DNA from: Bordetella petrii
Lineage (GTDB): Bacteria; Pseudomonadota; Gammaproteobacteria; Burkholderiales; Burkholderiaceae_B
Assembly: GCF_000067205.1 (NCBI RefSeq)
Contig: NC_010170.1
Span: forward strand, 3,844,001 to 3,908,000
Reading direction: 5' to 3'
DNA length: 64,000 nucleotides
In this document: positions 43,466-51,429 of the stretch, piece after piece
How positions within the stretch are numbered: position 1 is the stretch's first letter
How the letters are laid out: every line of letters begins with the position of its first letter
Translations under genes and position numbers: made by a program
The notes under the pieces: model-generated
Databases searched by the model: none
What the model was told of the DNA's origin: nothing
Seen by the model: only the letters and a program-made list of their open reading frames with translations

Positions 43466-44626
43466 ATGAAGCAGCAATCCACCCTGCAAGGGGTGCGGGT
43501 CATCGAAATCTGCAACGTCGCCGCCGGGCCCTTCTGCGGCATGCTGCTGGCGGACATGGGCGCCGATGTCGTCAAGATCGAACCTCCCGGCACGGGCGAC
43601 ACCCTGCGCAGCTGGGCCCCCATCACCGATGGCTATAGCGAAAACTTCGCCTCGCTCAACCGCAACAAGCGGTCGGTGACGCTGAACCTGAAAAACGAGG
43701 CCGACCAGCGCCTGGCCGCGCAGCTCATCGCCCAGGCCGACGTTCTTATCGAAAACAACCGCCCCGGCGTCATGGACCGGCTGGGCCTGGGCTACCAGGC
43801 CATGTCCCAGGCCAACCCCAAGCTGGTGTATTGCTCGATTTCCGCCTACGGACAAAGCGGGCCGCGCAGCCAGGAAGGCGGCTTCGACCTCACCCTGCAG
43901 GCCATGAGCGGCCTGATGAGCGTCACCGGCGAAACCGGCGGCGCGCCGGTCAAGTGCGGCGTGCCTGTCTGCGATTTCACAGCGGGGCTGTACGGCGCCT
44001 TTTCCGTCGTGGCCGCGCTGCGCAGCGCGCAGGCCAGCGGGCAAGGCACCCATGTCGATATCTCCATGCTGGGCGCCACGCTGGGCATCGCCGCGCTACA
44101 GACTTCGCAGTTCTTCGGCACGGGGGTCGATCCCGTCAAGCTGGGCTCGGCCCATCCGCGCAACGCGCCGTACCAGGTGTTCCGTTGCCAGGGCGGCTAT
44201 TTCGGCATGGCGGCCGGCAACGATTCGCTGTGGAAGTCCGTCTGCGACGTTATCGGCCGTCCCGACCTGCACGCCGATGCGCGCTTTGCCAACACCGGGC
44301 TGCGCGCCGCCAACCAGGAGGCCTTGCGCGACATCCTGGAAGACATCTTCGCCGGCGCCGATGCGGCCACCTGGCTGCACAAGTTCCGCCAGGCCGGCGT
44401 GCCCTGCGCGCCCATCAACAACTATTCCGACGTGCTGGCCGATCCGCAGGTCGATCACATGCAATGGGTGCAAGACCTGACGCTGCCCAACGGCGCGCAA
44501 ACCCGCACGTTCGCCTCGCCCATCCGCTTCGACGGCCATACGGCGCCGGTGTCGCGCCGCCCGCCCGCGCTGGGCGAACACAATGCCGAAATCCTGGCCG
44601 AGCTCTCGGTCCGCGCCCCGGAGTAA
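43466..44626 (+). CDS. Family III (CaiB/BaiF) CoA-transferase
   Basis: A 386-residue enzyme that moves CoA between carboxylic acids. VRVIEICNVAAGPFCGMLLA, DMGADVVKIEPPGTGD, YCSISAYGQSGP and the catalytic aspartate in VCDFTAGLYGAF are intact. GGGAG precedes the ATG. First gene of the operon CoA-transferase, crotonase, GctA-like, GctB-like, CoA ligase. The family cannot be assigned a substrate from sequence. Confidence 0.93.
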   Translation: MKQQSTLQGVRVIEICNVAAGPFCGMLLADMGADVVKIEPPGTGDTLRSWAPITDGYSENFASLNRNKRSVTLNLKNEADQRLAAQLIAQADVLIENNRPGVMDRLGLGYQAMSQANPKLVYCSISAYGQSGPRSQEGGFDLTLQAMSGLMSVTGETGGAPVKCGVPVCDFTAGLYGAFSVVAALRSAQASGQGTHVDISMLGATLGIAALQTSQFFGTGVDPVKLGSAHPRNAPYQVFRCQGGYFGMAAGNDSLWKSVCDVIGRPDLHADARFANTGLRAANQEALRDILEDIFAGADAATWLHKFRQAGVPCAPINNYSDVLADPQVDHMQWVQDLTLPNGAQTRTFASPIRFDGHTAPVSRRPPALGEHNAEILAELSVRAPE

Positions 44627-44632
44627 CGCGCC

Positions 44633-45355
44633 ATGTCCGAAGACGTGCTGGCCATCGACAAGCAGGCCCAGGCCTGGACCTTCACGCTGAACCGGCCCGA
44701 CAAGCGCAACGCGCTGTCGGCCGGCCTGGTCGAGGCGCTGATCGAATCGCTCGACGCGGCCCATGCCCAGCACATTCCATTGCTGGTGTTCCAGGGCGCG
44801 GGCAAGAATTTCAGCGCCGGCTTCGATTTCACCGGCTATGAAGAGCAGAGCGAGGGCGACCTGTTGCTGCGCATGGTGCGCATCGAAACCCTGCTGCAGC
44901 GCGTGGCGGGTTCGCCCGCCCTGACCGTCGCGCTGGCGCATGGCCGCAACTTCGGCGCCGGGGTAGACCTGTTCGCGGCCTGCAAGCTGCGCTATTGCAG
45001 TCCCGACGCCGCTTTCCGCATGCCGGGCCTGAAGTTCGGCCTGGTGCTGGGCACCCGGCGCTTTCGCGACATCGTCGGCGCCGCGCAGGCGCTGTCGATA
45101 TTGGGCGAAGCCCGCGCGTTCGACGCGAGGCAAGCCGAACATATGGGCTTCGTGACGCAGATCGCCGCGCAAACCGAATGGCCCGGCCTGCTGCGGCAGG
45201 CGGCCGATACCGCCACGGCGCTCGACCCCGCCACGCGCGCCGCGCTCTATGGCGTGCTGGACACCGGCAACAATGACGCCGACATGGCTGCGCTGGTGCG
45301 TTCGGCGGCGCGGCCCGGCTTGAAGGCGCGCATCCGGAAATACCTGGAAGACTAG
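44633..45355 (+). CDS. Enoyl-CoA hydratase/isomerase (crotonase) family protein, divergent active site
   Basis: A 240-residue crotonase-fold protein. The first oxyanion segment is FSAGFDFTGYE and the second is RNFGAGVDLFAACKLRY. By alignment with rat enoyl-CoA hydratase, Glu144 corresponds to D112 and Glu164 to G132 (FRMPGLKFG), so a standard hydratase reaction is unlikely. Hydrolysis, isomerisation, C-C cleavage or decarboxylation are alternatives. It starts 6 bases after the CoA-transferase gene. Confidence 0.88.
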   Translation: MSEDVLAIDKQAQAWTFTLNRPDKRNALSAGLVEALIESLDAAHAQHIPLLVFQGAGKNFSAGFDFTGYEEQSEGDLLLRMVRIETLLQRVAGSPALTVALAHGRNFGAGVDLFAACKLRYCSPDAAFRMPGLKFGLVLGTRRFRDIVGAAQALSILGEARAFDARQAEHMGFVTQIAAQTEWPGLLRQAADTATALDPATRAALYGVLDTGNNDADMAALVRSAARPGLKARIRKYLED

Positions 45356-45376
45356 CGCCTGCTCAAGGAGAAAGAC

Positions 45377-46213
45377 ATGACATCCGGCTTCAACCAGCAA
45401 GACAAGCAGTTATCGGTGCAGGAACTGGCTGCGCTGATCCCCGACGGCGCGTCGGTGGCGCTGGGCGGCAGCTTTCTGCATCGCGGCCCTTTCGCCTTCG
45501 TGCGCGAGCTGGTGCGGCAGAAAAAAACCGGCCTGGAAATCATCAAGCAGTCGCCTGGCTACGACATCGACCTGCTGTGCCGCGCGGGCGTGGCCACGCG
45601 CGCGCGCACCGGCATCGTGGCCATGGAAGGCAATTTCGGCCTGGCGCCCAATTACCGCAAGGCCATCGAGTCCGGCAAGCTGCAACTCGAAGAACACGCC
45701 TGCGCCACCCTGACAGCGGGCCTGCGGGCGGCGGCCTACGGCGTGCCGTTCCAGCCCTGCGCGGGCATAGAGGGCAGCCATCTTATCGACATCAACGGCT
45801 GGCATCGCCTGGACGACCCCTACGGCTCGGGCAAGCCGGTGTGGGTGATTCCGGCGGTGCAGCCCGATTTCGCGGTCATTCACGCCAACGAAATCGACAG
45901 CCGCGGCAACGTGCGCGTGCTCGGCACTTCGCACTGGGACCGCATCATGAGCCGCGCGGCGCGCAGCGTGCTGGTGGTGGCCGAACGCCAGGTGTCCGCC
46001 GAAGTGTTCGAAAAACAGCCGGAAGTCACGCTGATTCCATATTTCATGGTGCAGGCCTACGCCATCGCGCCGCATGGCGCCTGGCCGGGCTCGTGCTGGC
46101 CCCACTACGAAATCGACTACCCCGCCGTCCAAGCGTATCTCGAACCCGGCGCCGACGCCTTGCAGGCCCACCTCGATGCCGCCCCCGAAGTTTCGCAGGA
46201 GCATGCCGCATGA
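45377..46213 (+). CDS. CoA-transferase family I subunit A (GctA/IpdA-like)
   Basis: A 278-residue alpha subunit. ALIPDGASVALGGSFLHRGP is the typical N-terminus, followed by GIVAMEGNFGLAPNYRKAIE and PAVQPDFAVIHANEIDSRGN. It pairs with the next gene, which it overlaps by ATGA. Because the beta subunit lacks the usual catalytic glutamate, the pair resembles the IpdAB hydrolase of steroid ring degradation more than a true transferase. In that family an alpha-subunit glutamate is catalytic; E127 or E128 in ESGKLQLEEHA or E63 in AMEGN are candidates I cannot decide between. AAGGAG precedes the ATG. Confidence 0.87.
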   Translation: MTSGFNQQDKQLSVQELAALIPDGASVALGGSFLHRGPFAFVRELVRQKKTGLEIIKQSPGYDIDLLCRAGVATRARTGIVAMEGNFGLAPNYRKAIESGKLQLEEHACATLTAGLRAAAYGVPFQPCAGIEGSHLIDINGWHRLDDPYGSGKPVWVIPAVQPDFAVIHANEIDSRGNVRVLGTSHWDRIMSRAARSVLVVAERQVSAEVFEKQPEVTLIPYFMVQAYAIAPHGAWPGSCWPHYEIDYPAVQAYLEPGADALQAHLDAAPEVSQEHAA

Positions 46214-46944
46214 ACACCAGCTGGTCGCCCTTTTCGTACATCGTCACCAACCTGGCACGCTTCATCCGCCCCAACGAAATCACCTTCAGCGGCGTGAACT
46301 CGACCCTGCCCATGCTGGCCTGCCTGATGGCCAAGCAGGCTTACGATTGGGACTACATCTACATCAACGTGGCGGGCGGCGTGGACCCGCGCCCGTCCAA
46401 GGTGCCCCTGTCCAGCTCCGACCCGGTGCTGGCCGAACACACGGCGTCGATCTTCGACAACGAAGACTTCTACGACCTGTGCTGCCGTGGCCGCATGGAT
46501 CTCACCTTCCTGGGGGCCGCCCAGATCGACGGCGAGGGCAACGCCAACAACTCGTGCATCGGCGACTGGCATCATCCCAAGGTGCGGCTGCCGGGCGGCG
46601 GCGGCGGCGCGGTCATGCTGCCCACCGCGCGGCGCGCCTGCACCTGGCGCACCGAGCATTCCACCCGCACGTTCGTCGACAAGCTGCATTTCCGCACCTC
46701 GTGGGGCGGCTTCCACGGCGTGGTGACGCCCATCGCGGTGTTCGTGAAAAAAGACGACAGGCTGGCGCTGCAATCGTGGCACCCTGAAGCCAGCCTGCAA
46801 GAAGTGCAGGAACGCACGGGCTTCTCCTTCGAACACGAAGGCGCGACGCCCACCGCGCTGCCCACTGAACGCGAAATCCAGGCGCTGGCCGCGCTGGACC
46901 CGCAAGGCGTATTCGAACGCGATGCCGCCATTGCCCTGCGCTAG
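46210..46944 (+). CDS. CoA-transferase family I subunit B (GctB/IpdB-like), catalytic Glu absent
   Basis: A 244-residue beta subunit. GEITFSG-type start (RPNEITFSGVNSTLPMLACL), GRMDLTFLGAAQIDGEGN and the Gly-rich LPGGGGGAVMLPTARR match the family. In glutaconate CoA-transferase B the catalytic Glu54 lies in IVESGLMD; the aligned stretch here is INVAGGVD, with V54. Formation of the usual glutamyl-CoA thioester is therefore impossible, which points to a different reaction, perhaps hydrolytic ring or beta-diketone cleavage. It overlaps the CoA-ligase gene by 23 bases. Confidence 0.88.
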   Translation: MNTSWSPFSYIVTNLARFIRPNEITFSGVNSTLPMLACLMAKQAYDWDYIYINVAGGVDPRPSKVPLSSSDPVLAEHTASIFDNEDFYDLCCRGRMDLTFLGAAQIDGEGNANNSCIGDWHHPKVRLPGGGGGAVMLPTARRACTWRTEHSTRTFVDKLHFRTSWGGFHGVVTPIAVFVKKDDRLALQSWHPEASLQEVQERTGFSFEHEGATPTALPTEREIQALAALDPQGVFERDAAIALR

Positions 46945-48436
46945 CGCCCCCACCCTGTTCGCCGCCTACGACGCGTTGTGGCGCTCGCCCGAATGGGCCG
47001 GGCGCTGCGCGCTGATCGACGCGCAAGGCAACACGCGCATCGGCTATCCGCAACTGCATGAAGCCGTGGCCAACATGGCCGGCCGTCTGCGCCAGGCCGG
47101 GGTCGCGCGCGGCGAGCGGGTCGCCATTGCCATGGAACGCTCGTTGCCCGCGGTCGTGGCATTACTGGGCGCAATGGCGGCGGGCGCGTGCCCGTGCCCG
47201 CTCGAACCCCGACTGACCCGGCAAGAAATCCTGGACCGGCTGGAGTCGGCCGGCATAGGCACGGTGCTCGCCGACGAGGCCAACCTGGACAATGTCTCGT
47301 CCATTGCCGGCGCCCGCGTCCTGCGGGCTGGCGCCCTGCCCGAAGCCCCGCCCTGCTGGGACGCAGGCATCGAGCCTGCCGACCCGGGGCTGTTGCTGTT
47401 CACCTCGGGCAGCACCGGCCGGCCCAAAGGCGTGCTGCTAAGCCACCGCGGCCTGTTGAACAACGCGCGCGGCGTGGTCGCGGCAACCGAACTGACGTCC
47501 GCCGACAAGCTGCTCCACGTCATGCCGCTGTACCACACCAATGGCCTGAACAACCAGATCTTCAGTCCGCTGCTGGCGGGGTCGACGGTGGCGCTGGGCC
47601 CGCGCTTTCGCGCGCAGGACATGCCGGCGCTGATGAGCCTGCACCGCCCCACCATCATCACCGGCGTGCCCACCATGTATTCGCGCATGCTCGACCACGC
47701 CTTCCCGCCCGACAGCCTGGCGGCCCTGCGCTTCGCGCGCTGCGGCTCGGCGCCCATCACGCAGGAACTGCACGCCAGAATCGAAGCGTTCCTGGGGCGC
47801 CCGCTGATCGTCTCGTATGGTCTGTCAGAAGCCACCTGCACATCCACGATGAACCCGCCCGGCAGGCGCAAAATCGGCTCCATCGGCCAGGCCCTGCCCG
47901 GCCAGCGCGTGCTGCTGCGTGACGCCCAGGGGCAAGAAATCACCCAACCCGGCGTCGACGGCGAAATCTGCATCGCGGGCGACAGCCTGATGCTGGGTTA
48001 CCTGGGCACCCAGGGAAACGGAGTACTCGAAAAAGCGCCCGCCGAACTGCCTACGGGCGATCTCGGCCGCCGTGATGAAGACGGCTATTTCACCATCACC
48101 GGCCGGAAGAAAGACGTGATCATCCGCGGCGGCGAGAACATCTCGCCTACGCTGATCGAGCAGGCGATCAGCGCCAGCGCGCTGGTGCGCAGTTGCTGCG
48201 TGGTCGGCAGGCCCGATGCCGACCTGGGCGAAGTGCCGGTGGCTTTCGTGGTGACGGCCGCTGGCGTGAGCGCCAGCGAGGCCGACATCAAGGCCCTGGT
48301 GGCTGGCCGGCTGTCGCGCATCTACCAGCCGGCGGAGGTGATTTTCGTGGATGCTCTGCCCGAGAATTCGGTGGGCAAGGTGGACCGCAAGGCGCTGGCG
48401 CGTTCGTTCGCGGCCGATGCCACCGACGCCGCCTGA
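46922..48436 (+). CDS. AMP-dependent acyl-CoA synthetase/ligase
   Basis: A 504-residue ANL-superfamily enzyme that activates a carboxylic acid with ATP and CoA. The P-loop-like LLFTSGSTGRPKGVLLSHRG, the acyl pocket YHTNGLNNQ, ISYGLSEATC-type SYGLSEATCTSTMNPPGR, hinge GDLGRRDEDGYFTITGRKKD and the C-terminal catalytic lysine in NSVGKVDRKALAR are all present. Substrate unknown. The ATG at 46922 overlaps the previous gene by 23 bases; last gene of the operon and its probable entry step. Confidence 0.93.
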   Translation: MPPLPCASAPTLFAAYDALWRSPEWAGRCALIDAQGNTRIGYPQLHEAVANMAGRLRQAGVARGERVAIAMERSLPAVVALLGAMAAGACPCPLEPRLTRQEILDRLESAGIGTVLADEANLDNVSSIAGARVLRAGALPEAPPCWDAGIEPADPGLLLFTSGSTGRPKGVLLSHRGLLNNARGVVAATELTSADKLLHVMPLYHTNGLNNQIFSPLLAGSTVALGPRFRAQDMPALMSLHRPTIITGVPTMYSRMLDHAFPPDSLAALRFARCGSAPITQELHARIEAFLGRPLIVSYGLSEATCTSTMNPPGRRKIGSIGQALPGQRVLLRDAQGQEITQPGVDGEICIAGDSLMLGYLGTQGNGVLEKAPAELPTGDLGRRDEDGYFTITGRKKDVIIRGGENISPTLIEQAISASALVRSCCVVGRPDADLGEVPVAFVVTAAGVSASEADIKALVAGRLSRIYQPAEVIFVDALPENSVGKVDRKALARSFAADATDAA

Positions 48437-48467
48437 CGCAGCCTGACGCGGCCTGGCATGGGCGGCC

Positions 48468-49580
48468 TCAGCCGCCGATGTAGCTCATTTCGACCTTGCG
48501 CTCGCCGGACGACGGCAGCGCCACGCCCTGGCCGCGCAATTCGGAATAGCGGTCGTCGCGCTGCGCCCAGATGCCGGCCACCGTGCCCAGGATGTGCTCG
48601 TCGTCGGCTCCGCCGCGCAGCAGCTCGCGCAGGTCGTGCCCGTGCGAAGCGAACAGGCACAGGAAGATTTTGCCTTCCGGCGACAGGCGCACGCGCGTAC
48701 AGCCGCCGCAGAATGCATGGGTGACGCTGGAAATCACGCCGATCTCGCCGCCACCGTCGGCATAAGCCCAGCGCTCGGCCACCCTGCCCATGATTTCGGT
48801 ATCGAGCGCTCGCAGCGGATGCGCCGCGCCGATCAGGTCGAGCACTTCGCGGCTGGGCACCACTTCTTGCAGGTTCCAGCCGTTGGTGGTGCCGACGTCC
48901 ATGTATTCGATGAAGCGCAGCACGTGGCCGCTATGGCGAAACCGCCGGGCCATGGGCAGGATCTGGCAATCGTTCAGGCCGCGGCGCACCACCATGTTGA
49001 TCTTGACTGGCGCCAGGCCGGCGTCGGCGGCGGCGTCGATGCCCCGCAGCACGTCGTCGGGCGTGAAGGTGCTGTCGCTCAGGCGCGCGAACATGGCGGC
49101 GTCGAGCGCGTCCAGGCTGACCGTGACGCGGGTCAGGCCGGCCGCTTTCAGCGCGGCCGCCTTGCGATGCAGTAGCGTGCCGTTGGTGGTGAGCGTAAGT
49201 TCGAGCGGCTGGCCAGCCGGCGTGCGCAGCTCGGCCAGCATGGCGATCAGGCTTTCGATGTTCTTGCGCAGCAGCGGCTCGCCGCCGGTCAGGCGGATTT
49301 TTTCGACTCCCAGCTGCGCGAACAGGCGCGCCAGGCGAGTGATTTCTTCGAACGAGAGCAGCGCCGACTGCGGCATGAACGCGTAGTTGCCATCGAACAC
49401 TTCGCGCGGCATGCAGTAGGTGCAGCGAAAGTTGCAGCGATCGGTGACCGAGATGCGCAGGTCGCGCATCGGCCGCAGGCGCGTGTCGAGCGCGGCCTGT
49501 CCGGCGGGCGGCACGGGCCCTCGCGGCAGTTGCGCCGCGCGTTGCGCGCTACGGTCGGCCAGGAAAATCACTTTGCTCAT
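48468..49580 (-). CDS. moaA: GTP 3',8-cyclase
   Basis: A 370-residue radical-SAM enzyme that turns GTP into the precursor of cyclic pyranopterin monophosphate. The first cluster is bound by C49-x3-C53-x2-C56 (TDRCNFRCTYCMPR). The C-terminal cluster cysteines lie in AFCGGCTRVRLS and FLCLFASHG. The essential Gly-Gly end is present (SYIGG). It sits 39 bases downstream of the ModE-like regulator gene on the same strand and is divergent from the Mo-dependent formate dehydrogenase operon. The other moa genes are at 38.5-41.4 kb. Confidence 0.96.
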   Translation of the reverse strand: MSKVIFLADRSAQRAAQLPRGPVPPAGQAALDTRLRPMRDLRISVTDRCNFRCTYCMPREVFDGNYAFMPQSALLSFEEITRLARLFAQLGVEKIRLTGGEPLLRKNIESLIAMLAELRTPAGQPLELTLTTNGTLLHRKAAALKAAGLTRVTVSLDALDAAMFARLSDSTFTPDDVLRGIDAAADAGLAPVKINMVVRRGLNDCQILPMARRFRHSGHVLRFIEYMDVGTTNGWNLQEVVPSREVLDLIGAAHPLRALDTEIMGRVAERWAYADGGGEIGVISSVTHAFCGGCTRVRLSPEGKIFLCLFASHGHDLRELLRGGADDEHILGTVAGIWAQRDDRYSELRGQGVALPSSGERKVEMSYIGG

Positions 49581-49619
49581 CGGTACATCATATCGCGCAA
49601 TAGCCGGGTTGGGGCGGGG

Positions 49620-50699
49620 TCAGCCGAAGGCTTCCTGCAGCGTCTGCAACCGGCCCGTGTCGGTCGCGTCGTAGCCTACCAGCTGGCGCACGTACGAAAG
49701 ATATTCGTGGCCCCGCATGATGTCCAGCAGCTCTTGCATGGCGGGCGCGTCGAGCGAGGTGCGGCGGATGGCGAAAAAGTAGCGTTCGCGCACCAGCGGA
49801 ATGAAGTCCAGTCCGAACCGCCAGGCCGCGGTCTCGACCCCGACGCCGGTGTCGGCCATGCCGCTCGCGATGTGCGCGGCGATCGCCATGTGCGTGAACT
49901 CGTTGGTCTCGTAACCCTGCACGTCGCCGATCGACACCCCGGCCTGTTCCAGCATCAGGCCCACCAGATAGCGGGTGCTGGACCCGATCTGCCGGTTCAC
50001 GAAGCGCACGTCGGGCCGCGCCAGGTCGGCCATGCCGCGGATGCCCTTGGGGTTGCCGGGCACCACGAACAGGCCCGTATTACGCACCGCCAGGTGGATG
50101 AGCAGGTAGTCGTCGGGCGACAGCCATTGGGCGTAGCGCGCCATGATCGGCGCCTCGAACGCGCCGGTGGGCACCTGGAACCCGGCCAGGTCGCATTCGT
50201 GGCGCTCGAGCGAGGCCAGCGCCTCGATGGCCGTGCGATAGCGCAGCTCCAGCCCGGGCGGATGACTGCTCATGTGCTGCATCAGGGCCTCCACCGCGAA
50301 ACCGTGGCTGGCATGCAGCCGCAGGTGCGGGATGGTTTCGGGCAGGAGCTTTTCCAGTTCTTCCTGCAATTCGGACGCCATGCTTTCCAGCGTGGGCATC
50401 AGGCGCGCCTCGATGCGGCGGTTGGCCCACAGCAGGCGCTGCGCGAAGGGCGACAACACCGTGCCCTGCCGGCGCCGGGTAATCAGCAGCTGCGTGCCGA
50501 ACAGCGTCTCGAAACGCCGGAGCACGCCCCAGGCGTGCCGGTACGACAGCCCGCAGGCGCGGCAGGCGCCCGCGATATTGCCCGTGGCGTCGATGGCCGA
50601 CAGCAGCGACAGCATGTCGTGCAGCGGCTGCTCGGGCTGCTCGGCGTTGCCCTCCAGCAGCCATTGCGGGCGCAGGCCTATGCGGAACTTATATGTCAT
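49620..50699 (-). CDS. ModE/LysR-type HTH regulator with periplasmic-binding-like domain, probable regulator of fds
   Basis: A 359-residue protein. The N-terminal winged helix (LSLLSAIDATGNIAGACRAC, LSYRHAWGVLRRFETLFGTQ) is of the ModE/LysR kind. From about residue 120 it continues in a PBP-like ligand domain (IPHLRLHASHGFAVEALMQH, PTGAF, ARPDVRFVNRQIGSSTRYLV), related to molybdate/tungstate-binding or formate-operon regulators. Gene position, divergent from fdsGBA and upstream of moaA, suggests it controls both, in response to formate or molybdate. It resembles regulators called FdsR elsewhere, but I cannot confirm orthology. Confidence 0.85.
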   Translation of the reverse strand: MTYKFRIGLRPQWLLEGNAEQPEQPLHDMLSLLSAIDATGNIAGACRACGLSYRHAWGVLRRFETLFGTQLLITRRRQGTVLSPFAQRLLWANRRIEARLMPTLESMASELQEELEKLLPETIPHLRLHASHGFAVEALMQHMSSHPPGLELRYRTAIEALASLERHECDLAGFQVPTGAFEAPIMARYAQWLSPDDYLLIHLAVRNTGLFVVPGNPKGIRGMADLARPDVRFVNRQIGSSTRYLVGLMLEQAGVSIGDVQGYETNEFTHMAIAAHIASGMADTGVGVETAAWRFGLDFIPLVRERYFFAIRRTSLDAPAMQELLDIMRGHEYLSYVRQLVGYDATDTGRLQTLQEAFG

Positions 50700-50709
50700 T
50701 AATTTCTTA

Positions 50710-50738
50710 TTGAACGGGGCAAAATTGGCGATTAGAGT
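50710..50738 (+). promoter_or_regulatory. Possible sigma70 promoter of the fds operon
   Basis: TTGAAC and TAGAGT with a 17-base spacer lie about 125 bases before fdsG. Moderate match; the most likely start is near 50745. Confidence 0.45.
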
Positions 50739-50767
50739 ACGGCCATCGAGCGAAGCCGGCCGCTTTT

Positions 50768-50787
50768 ATATGTTTTTAACAGCATAT
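50768..50787. promoter_or_regulatory. ATATG-N10-CATAT inverted repeat, possible operator
   Basis: A TATAT-rich inverted repeat lies in the fds/regulator divergent region, downstream of the candidate promoter and about 75 bases before fdsG. ModE-type operators also use TATA-rich half-sites. A further TTATATG occurs at the start of the regulator gene. Confidence 0.4.
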
Positions 50788-50862
50788 TAGAGTTCACGCC
50801 AGCCCGCCATAACAACATCATGCCGGCCCCGCCATGCCCGGGGCCGCCACCAGGAGACTGCC

Positions 50863-51429
50863 ATGCCTACTTCGCAGGCAAAGCAAAATCCAGCCGGCAG
50901 CGCCGGGGCCCGCGGCGGCGCCCTGGCCCTGTCGGCCGCGCGCCAGTCAGAATCCGCGGCGGTTGCCGCGGCCGCCCGCGCCGCCGAGCGCCTGCAAGGC
51001 CAGCCGGGCGCCCTGCTGCCGATTCTTCATGCGGTGCAGGACGAACTGGGCTGTATCCCGGCCGACGCGGTGCCAGCCATCGCCGAGGCCCTGAACCTGT
51101 CGCGCGCCGAAGTGCATGGCGTACTGACCTTCTACCCGCATTTTCGCACCGAGCCGGCCGGCCGGCACGTGCTGGAAGTGTGCCGCGCCGAATCGTGCCA
51201 GGCCATGGGCGGCGAACGCCTTGCCGAGCATGCGCGCGAGACGTTGGGTTGCGATTTCCACGGTACGTCCGCCGATGGGGCGGTCACGCTGGAGCCGGTC
51301 TATTGCCTGGGCCTGTGCGCGCAGTCGCCCGCCGTGATGCTCGACGGCCAGCCCCATGCGCGCGTCACGCCCGATAAGCTCGGCCGCCTGCTGAGCCGCG
51401 CCACGCAAAGCGACGAGGCCCAGCCATGA
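50863..51429 (+). CDS. fdsG: NAD-dependent formate dehydrogenase, gamma subunit
   Basis: A 188-residue NuoE-like [2Fe-2S] subunit of the soluble enzyme that oxidises formate to CO2 with NAD+. The cluster cysteines are in EVCRAESCQAMG and YCLGLCAQSPAVMLDG; LPILHAVQDELGCIPADAV is the typical N-terminal helix region. AGGAGA precedes the ATG. The first 40 residues are a low-complexity extension. It heads fdsG-fdsB-fdsA-fdhD-fdsD and overlaps fdsB by ATGA. Confidence 0.95.
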   Translation: MPTSQAKQNPAGSAGARGGALALSAARQSESAAVAAAARAAERLQGQPGALLPILHAVQDELGCIPADAVPAIAEALNLSRAEVHGVLTFYPHFRTEPAGRHVLEVCRAESCQAMGGERLAEHARETLGCDFHGTSADGAVTLEPVYCLGLCAQSPAVMLDGQPHARVTPDKLGRLLSRATQSDEAQP

